Part shown: positions 57,250 to 64,000 of the stretch, one piece after another
Layout of the letters: each line of letters begins with the position of its first letter
Numbering within the stretch: position 1 is the stretch's first letter
DNA from: Gnetum montanum
Lineage: Eukaryota > Streptophyta > Gnetopsida > Gnetales > Gnetaceae
Length of the DNA stretch: 64,000 bases
NCBI GenBank assembly: GCA_015680685.1
Contig: MNCI01022239.1
Span: 1 to 64,000, forward strand
Reading direction: 5' to 3'
The notes under the pieces: generated by a model
The model's database searches: none
What the model was told of the DNA's origin: nothing
What the model saw: only the letters and a program-made list of their open reading frames with translations
Position numbers and translations under genes: made by a program

Positions 57250-58870
57250 GTAAATCGAATTCTATTATTATTGTTTTTCATCAGGCTATCCTACTACTTT
57301 CATACAAGTTGTTCTTGATAGCTTGAAGTACGTTGCTTTTGCATATGATGTTCACTTGACTACGAAATAGGTAGTGTCTCCACGTTTTTAGCATGAACAC
57401 TAAATTGAGACAATTCCTTTCACTTCGTTGTATTTGTCTTCATATGCTATCAATGCATGGCTCAAATAATAGACTGGGGTTTTAGAGCCGTCCTTTCTTT
57501 TTTGGCATAATAGTACTATGATAGACGTGTCTGAGGTAGCAAGGTAGATGTAGAAAGGCTTATCCCTCTATGATTGGTGAATATTTGGGAGGTGTAAGAG
57601 CTCTTTCTTCAAGTCATTGAAGGCTTGTTGGCACTGTGTTGTCCATTCGAAGTTAACCCCTTTCTTTATTAAGTATTGCATGGGGTGTAACTTGTCAGTC
57701 AACCTTGCTATGAATGTTTTGATGAACTATATTCTACCTTGCAACCTGCGTAATTATTTAAGGTTAGTAGGGGGTGCTAGATTAACAATGGTCTTAACTT
57801 TGTCAGGGTCCACTCGTATCCTAGCCTTCGATACTACAAACCCTAGCATGCGCCCAATTTTTACGCCGAAAACACACTTCTTCGGATTAAGGCATAGGTC
57901 ATGCCTATGACAACATTTCAGGACTACATCTAGATCAATGGGATGATTAATAGCTACCTTAGACTTGATGGCTATGTCATCTAGATAATTGCTGAGTCTC
58001 TCTAGGAGGTAGTCACTAAATATGTAGGTCATGGTTCGTTGGTAGGTTGCTCCAGAGTTCTTTAGACTAAAGGGCATCATTGTGTAACAAAAGGTACCCC
58101 AAGGGGTCATGAATGTAGTTGTCAACTGATGCTATGGATTTAAGCAAATTTGGTTGTAACTAGAGAACCCATCCATGAAGAATAGTAAAGCATGTATGGT
58201 CGTAGTGTCGATAAGCTGGTCGATGCTTGGTAGTGGGAAGTCATCTTTAATCGTTGCCTTGTTCAGATCCCGGAAGTCTATACAAATTCATATCCCTCTC
58301 ATTTTCTTAGAGACTACAACAATGTTTGACACCTATTCTAAGTAATCGACAGCCCGAATGAAACCTACTTGGTATAGCTTAGTGATTTCATCCCGTACAA
58401 CTAGTGCTATTTCTCGTTTAATCTTTCGAGCCTTTTGTTTAATTGGTTTAACACGTGGGTCTAATATAATGTTATGTTGTATTAGCCGTGGGTCTAATCC
58501 TAGCATATCATTGTGAGACCATGTGAATACTTTAATGTTGTCTTGAAGGACTCTGGATATGTCTTTTTGAATATGTTCATCTAGGAGGGAACTTAGTTTT
58601 AGTGTTTTTACTTTCCCCTGGATGTCATTATTGGTGCTTCAATGAGAGGGTCCTCAATCATATCCCTAGCCTCTAAGTCTAAGGCTTGGACCAAGTGATT
58701 GAGCCAATCTAGGAACATTTCCAGGGACACTATAGTGTTATCAGTTGATGCCTCCCAATCTATCGACTCTATGTTTGGGTATCTTGCAAGCTTGCCATGA
58801 GGACTTGTTAAAGTTAGCAGTGAGTGTAGATCACACTGCATGGCCATCTTGTTCAATCTACCATAATAAG
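57250..58870 (-). pseudogene. Reverse transcriptase (and connection) of element D
   Basis: From the linker (58608-58856) the minus frame continues through WSHNDMLGLDPRLIQHNI, VVRDEITKLYQVGFI, ICIDFRDLNKATIKDDFPLP, FMDGFSSYNQI, TTTFMTPWGTFCYTMMPF and YLDDIAIKS, with an intact YxDD box, then LNPKKCVFGVKIGRMLGFVVS and QQAFNDLKKELL. A few stops, for example near 58350 and 57745. The GTFCYxxMPFxLKNxGATYQR block marks the Tat lineage, distinct from elements A and B. Confidence 0.92.
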
Positions 58871-58974
58871 AATAAGCCTAGTCAGGTGATACCTGGTTGA
58901 CGCTATGACGTATAATAGTAAATATAATGAAACATGCAATGATTGTCAAACATTCGGCTACATTCGCAGATTAC

Positions 58975-59410
58975 CAATTTAAGGTCTTGGTGAACTGTAA
59001 GTGGATTCGAACATGCAACTGATGCTAAGTCTACTAGTTTAAGATTGTGGTGGACCATTAACAAGTCGTAAAAGGTAATGTTACTAGTTTAGGATCTTTG
59101 TGGACTGTTAACAGGTTGATGGATGAGGTCACTAACTTAAGGTCTTTTTGGACTGTTAATAGATTGATGGATAAGGTCACTAGTTTAAGGTCTTTTCGAA
59201 CCATTAAAAAATAGGCTTCATAGAATGTCATTAGTTTAAGGTCTTTGTGGACCATGGTGCATAGGTTTTTGAATGAAGTTACTAGTTTAAGGTCTTTGTA
59301 GACCGTGGTATATTTTTAGATGAGGCTACTAGTTTAAGGTCTTTGCGGACCATTAATAGGTATTTTTTGGGTAAATTCGTTATTTTAAGATATTTGTGGA
59401 TCGTGGAATG
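58975..59410. repeat. CTAGTTTAAGGTC tandem array 2 of element D
   Basis: About nine units of 40-60 bp, core ACTAGTTTAAGGTCTTTGTGGACCRT, upstream of the RT on minus. The core is the same as array 1 but the units are longer and end differently. Confidence 0.9.
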
Positions 59411-60505
59411 CAGGCTTCACATAGGTAGGCTTCTAATTTAAAATGAGGTGAATTTTTTAGTTGGGTCCCACCTATTTGCGAATAGGAATGCTACACTATC
59501 TCAAATGTATGACATGCCAGTGCTACACTACACGGGGCATCCCACATAACTTGAGGTGCAAAAATGACATGTTCTTTTCACCTCATTGGCTATTAATAGG
59601 GGTTTACCCCTGGTAAACTTGTAGTTTTCATTGTGAGAGCAAAGAGCTTACATCTAGAGTGTAGTGCAATTGTGCCAAGAGAAAGCGAGACAACATAGCG
59701 TAGCAGCCGATAGCACCTGCGAGTGAAGCAATAGCACCTAAAGGCAAATGTAAACACCGAGGGCTTGCTAAAGTGGATGAAGTCAAGGAAACTTTGGGAC
59801 ATCTAACTTAGGCATGGGTTGCAGTGTAGGAGGAGACTCCGTCCACTCAGTAAGTTATTACAGTACCTTTATTATTTAGATTTTTGTAATTGATATTTTT
59901 GAAATCCACATCCTTTTCCATCGTTTTAATCACCATTTTGGTTGCTACGCTATCGTCATCGTTGGTTGGGCACAATAGCTATATAGATGTTACACTATAG
60001 CCACATGCAACATCAACCTAGCCACCATTGTTGCGAGTGCCTTATCATGGGGGTTTGGGTAGGCCTGTGTAGCTTAGCGCATGGCTAGTGTAGCGTGTTG
60101 CTATCAAGAGGGTTTTAGCCTTCTGCGTGATTTGACAATCAAGACACATGTTAAATGCAGTACAATGTGAGTTATTTTGTACAGTCGAATTATGTTTGAG
60201 ATGGTTGTAGTACAGTAAACTCGTACTTGTTGCACTCTGTAATACTTTTTATTGCGGCATGCCAGTATGTTGCAGGGCTTTGTAGATTTGTCATATTTTC
60301 ACGCTATTAAGTCTACAATACTACCATGTTGCTAAATTTGTTAAGCCTGTCATATTGCCATGTGTTGATTACATTGTGTTAATTACGCTATGTTGCATGT
60401 CTACCTATTTTCATTTATTTGCTTTAGCACATTGTTGCCTTCTGTAAGGTTTGATGACCCTACTATGTTGCGAAACTTGCTTTGTTGTTTGTTTGCATAT
60501 ATGTG

Positions 60506-60544
<39 letters not shown>

Positions 60545-60689
60545 GTTTTTTATTTGCAACTGCGAAACCCTGCTACACTATATGCAATGAGAATGCCATG
60601 CTATGCTATACGTAATGAGAGTGTCATGCTATGCTACATGTAAAATTTGCTTGTGCATAGTGCTAATGTTTAGTTCTTCGTTGGTGCAG
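59411..60689 (+). other. LTR-like noncoding region with TA microsatellite
   Basis: Contains GCTACACTA-type words (59500-59540) followed by a weak TATA-like CTATTAATAGG at 59590-59600, the same order as in the Tat-like LTRs but in plus orientation. It may be an LTR or promoter of the unit that follows; ends and TSD were not found. A perfect TA repeat of about 35 bp is at 60507-60541, and more ATGCTATGCTA words at 60595-60640. Confidence 0.4.
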
Positions 60690-63600
60690 GGTTATGTTGA
60701 AACCCATTTTGATTGTCCTGGAAATCATAGGAGTCCTATGCTGCCTAATGTGCCTCCTCCTCACGCACGTGTGGAGCAACAGGTGGTCTAGTTTTGAGAG
60801 GGTGCATGGGATTTCCTACAGTTCCTCCTCCAGCACTTTAGTGTGATCATTTGGTCACACTTGTTAGTAGAGATAGCATCCACAATCACAGAAACCCTAT
60901 TACCTGGGGCAAACCAGGGTATTTTGAAGTTTTTGACTGATAGGTCAATTAGGGGCGAGCAGGCAGAAGGTTTCAACCACCGTCCAAAAAGCTTAAGATA
61001 ATTGAGTTGGATTTGGGAGATGCCAAAGTATAAGTGTTACCACTTATACAATACATTGTTCATTACCCATCACATGGGCACCTGCTTTTAGAACCCACCT
61101 GGAATTGTTTACTATGCCGGCGAGTGAGTTCTATGAAGGTATCTTATTGTGTAATCTATGCTATGCTAGAAACAGGTGTTAACATTGTATATATTCATTT
61201 TTTTATGCTACTAGGTTTTTTATCGACAGGAGTGGTCTTCATGGTGACACAGACACTTTGGCGTTGGCACAGATAGCCTTGTGGGAGTTTTCCTCCACTG
61301 GAAATGTGTGCATCGGCATGATAGGCCAATTTGGGGGGTGAGTTCAAAACCTATCCTACTTGATATTCCCAATTTTATGGGAGTTGTAATGAAGCCAATT
61401 GGTTGGATAGGGAATGGGCATCCCTTAGGCTGCTCATCATCGAAGATGTTTTGGTGGATCTCCCACCATTTCCCATGCCGTTCAAATTTGGTATGTTAAA
61501 GTGCAAATTCATTGCAAAATGCTTGAATAATGTTTACATTTTGCTAACCCTCTTTCTCTTTTTATTTTTTTTGTTGCGAATCATTTCAACAGCGAAGAAA
61601 TCCCAAGAGGTGATTGTAATTGCCTTCGGGCACAATGAGACCAACCTCTTCATTAAGTATGGGGAGGTGGAGGAGACCCAGTGTGGCTCTGCAATGGGGC
61701 CCCAACCATGCTAGTCCATAACCTTTAGGAGGCTGGGCTTATGAACTTGTTTTTGGTGGTTAACCCAAGTGTCCCACCTACTAAGATGCTTTCTCTAGCT
61801 GACTCCTTCTCTAAAAAGGTGGACCGCTTCTGCACACGTATTCATAGTTTGTGTGTGGTAATTGATGTCAACAATCAATTATTTGCAGATCTTTTCAGTG
61901 TCTCCTTTGATGGTCTCCCCATGGGAGAAAAATCCAAGAGAGATGCACACAATTAGGAGGACATCAAGGAGTGGCTAGGGGCTACCAAAGATTGAAAGGG
62001 GATTTATATGGAGAAAGCGAAGCTATGGGTGGCCAAAATGGTTTACCCTGTCTTCCATGCCCATGCCTTCCTGAAGTTGCTATCCCAAGGAAAAATCATT
62101 GGGATTGAGTAGGCTCAGATAATGAGGAATTTCATGGAAGAAGAGACTCGTTACAATTGGGTCAAGCACCTTTGCAAAGGCATGTAAGCTGAGATGGTCA
62201 AGCTTCGCGGGAAGCTTGAATCCTATTTCAACGTGCACCATGCTTTTTTCATAGCTTGCCTTTAGCATTTTGTGGAATTCTTAGTAGTCCATGAGAATGG
62301 GGTCTAGGTACTACAAGATTGTAACCAAATCTCCAAATCGTGGATCTACTAAGTCTTTCATACCACCTGATCTCAGGACCCCCTAGAAGCTATTGGGGAA
62401 TCGTTCTCGATGAAAACTAGGGATTGGGTGGCATGCAAATTTTGGGCCAAAGATAGCATGGGAGAGACACCCCTTGTAACCATTGGTAGTGTGATAAGGA
62501 GGAACACCTCATTGCGGAGATAGTAAGAACCAAGCTACAATGTAAGAGGTCTTGCCCTGCTAATGAGACCCCCTACTAATGAAGAGAGGGGGAAGAAGTT
62601 GTAGTTTAAGCTTCGTAGAGTGAAACCTTCCATTGGTAAGTATTCACTTATTTTTTTATTTTTCTTTTATTTATTTTTTGGCTAATGCTTGCTACACTAT
62701 GTTACGCTAGGTAGCGTAGCACAACATAGCATCTGCTTCAGGTTAGTATACTGTACTGATTACGACTATGCTTTATCAGTGAAGGAAGAGGAAGAGGAAG
62801 AGGGAGAAGAGGTGGTGGCCCCTACCACAGGGGCAACTGGTAAAAACAAGGAGGCCTTGGCTATAGAGGAGAAGGCCACTACTAAAGAAGAAGAGGCCCT
62901 TGCTATAGAAGAAAGGGGCTCGGCTGGTGAGGAGGAGGTCTCCCCTGATGAAGAGGAGGAGGAGGCGGAGGCCCCTGTTGACTAAGAAAGGGGCTCGACC
63001 AATGATGAAGAGGCTCTTAGCAACCAGGAAAAGGCCCCTGCTGATGATCCTTTTGTAGAGAGAATCTCAATGCTGGAGGGGCGTATGAGCGTGGAGGACA
63101 CTACTACATTATTGGGTCAGCTAGAAGGAGAGGGGCTCCATTTGGATGCTAGTTAGTTTGATCACATATTTGACAATGTGTTGATGGGCAACTGCACCCG
63201 CTATCACTGCTAAGGGTTTGCTGGGTAGGAGCTTTACACTATCATTTATGCTATTCATCAGTCCTATTATGGTTCTCTCCATTTCTACTAACACATTTTA
63301 TCGTGTAGCTGATGCCATTGTTGACACCCCCGACCCATCCTCGATCCACTTGCAACCATGGATTGAAAACCCTAATAAATTTACTTTCATGGAAGGGGTG
63401 GTCAATGACATGATTGACCGTGTAAGGTAGGTCGACCCAGAAGTGGGTAAGCTAAAATGCTACGCTAGATACTACACTGTTATTGCATTCACTATGCCTC
63501 TATGACTAATGCATTTCTTTACACATGGTTGGCAGCTTCTCGTCTCAAGTGGGATCCTAAGTAGGTTTTTAAGGTTGATGTTGTGCCTGCATTTGCACTG

Positions 63601-63980
63601 GAGGTGACTGAAGTACCTTATCACATATACGACAAGGCAAGCCAATGTGCCTTGTACTTGACACTCTCCTTGTGGGAATGTAAGCGCATGAATGAACACC
63701 TCTGGAAACGAGTCCAGAGGCTTAAGAAGGAGAAGGCCAACCTGATCGTTGAGGTAGGAGATCTTCCCTTCAGGAATGAATTCCTATTAGCTCGAGACAC
63801 CAATGATGGCAGTTGGTGCATGGCCATCATTGACTACATGAGGTACTGGATAGCCATGCAGCACAACAATGAGGCCACCTGTGAGATAATAGAGCAGTGC
63901 ATGCAGATGGACTTGTTAGCCCAGAATAATCAAGACTGGAAAGATTACAACGCCAAGGTTTACGAATGGGGGTAGGCACA
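60690..63980 (+). pseudogene. Unidentified gene-like region with possible short introns
   Basis: Open pieces on plus are joined by good splice-like signals: acceptor GTGCAG at 60689; possible introns 61139-61229, 61491-61592 (TTTG|GTATGT...CAACAG, keeping frame PMPFKF to AKKSQEVIVIAFGHN), 62636-62741 and 63447-63535. Pieces include GNHRSPMLPNVPPPHARVEQ, a SLADSFSKKVDRF segment (61741-61956), a very acidic Glu/Ala-rich stretch with repeated ALAIEE words (62779-62985), and 130 open codons at 63583-63975 with a charged helix. Stops occur inside other parts, so it is decayed or mis-joined. I do not recognise the family; it may be a retroelement-carried ORF or a gene fragment. Confidence 0.45.
62688..62727. 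repeat. Hairpin palindrome of the Tat-LTR type outside an identified LTR
   Basis: ACGCTA and TAGCGT arms around GG, extended by CTATGTT and AACATAG, form an imperfect stem very like those at 52865-53410. It lies inside the possible intron 62636-62741. Confidence 0.75.
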
Positions 63981-64000
63981 AAAAACCATAAGCATATGTA

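Larger units (their letters stand above)
51852..59410 (-). mobile_element. Element D: Tat-like Ty3/gypsy element, minus strand, partial
   Basis: 3' LTR at 51852-53703, polypurine tract, spacer, tandem array, integrase, RNase H, RT and RT linker follow from left to right, all on minus. Gag, protease and the 5' LTR are not seen before unrelated sequence starts near 59411. The reading frame is better preserved than in A and B. If the element is complete beyond the window, CTACA (51847-51851) should be repeated at its far end. Confidence 0.85.

Noticed and set aside
55075-59410. Element C arising from D by recombination between the two CTAGTTTAAGGTC arrays, deleting RT to integrase
   Set aside because: The array in C ends with the array 1 border GCTTACCTTGCTT, whereas a crossover between arrays should leave the array 2 right border. 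The deletion must have begun beyond array 1.
60507-60541. TA dinucleotide run as a matrix attachment or origin signal
   Set aside because: A plain microsatellite; no supporting motif nearby.

Overview
The window is nuclear DNA of a land plant, most likely a repeat-rich gymnosperm. The evidence is one intron-containing plant gene surrounded by old, nested, CpG-decayed LTR retrotransposons of plant-specific lineages (Athila-like, Tat-like and chromovirus) plus a LINE. The species call is inference. No prokaryotic gene, CRISPR array, rRNA or tRNA was recognised.

The gene (6308-12205, +) can be assembled from eight exons into an uninterrupted 877-codon reading frame. It encodes a USP-like domain, a linker, a coiled coil, a receptor-like cytoplasmic kinase domain and a C-terminal U-box, the plant U-box kinase (PUB) layout. 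The U-box looks intact. The kinase domain has lost its glycine-loop spacing, the HRD Asp, the catalytic Lys and Asn, and the DFG Asp, so it is probably a pseudokinase attached to a working E3 module. The last intron is of the GC-AG type and splits the U-box. Introns and 3' flank carry several local tandem duplications.

Left of the gene: back-to-back fragments of an ~840 bp Athila-type LTR (1-677), the integrase end and probable 3' LTR of a chromovirus (about 690-2942), and a decayed LINE (about 3000-5480).

Right of the gene the nesting can be resolved from target-site duplications (TSDs). Element A (minus, 15370-47935, TSD AATAT) is an Athila-like element. Element B (plus, 18564-37199, TSD ATTGG) of the same family sits inside A's third ORF. 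A solo LTR (15889-16731, TSD CAAGT) sits inside A's 3' LTR, and another (33401-34240, TSD GTAAC) inside B's third ORF. Element C (minus, 22706-27302, TSD GCTTG/GCTTA), a Tat-like element lacking RT-RNase H-integrase, sits in B's pol. After removing the insertions and one assembly duplication, A is about 13.08 kb and B about 13.02 kb, which supports the reconstruction.

From 51852 a second Tat-like element, D (minus), runs to about 59410 with a 1.85 kb 3' LTR and well-preserved integrase, RNase H and RT. The last 4.5 kb (59411-64000) holds LTR-like sequence and then an unidentified, partly open coding region with intron-like signals.

The most unusual pattern is that at least three unrelated LTR families carry arrays of short palindromes or inverted repeats on the upstream side of their TATA box. 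In the Athila-like family the palindrome type differs between copies (GATATC type or TTGACGAGGCC type). Two single Ns (4869 and 36580) are each flanked by an exact duplication and mark assembly joins.
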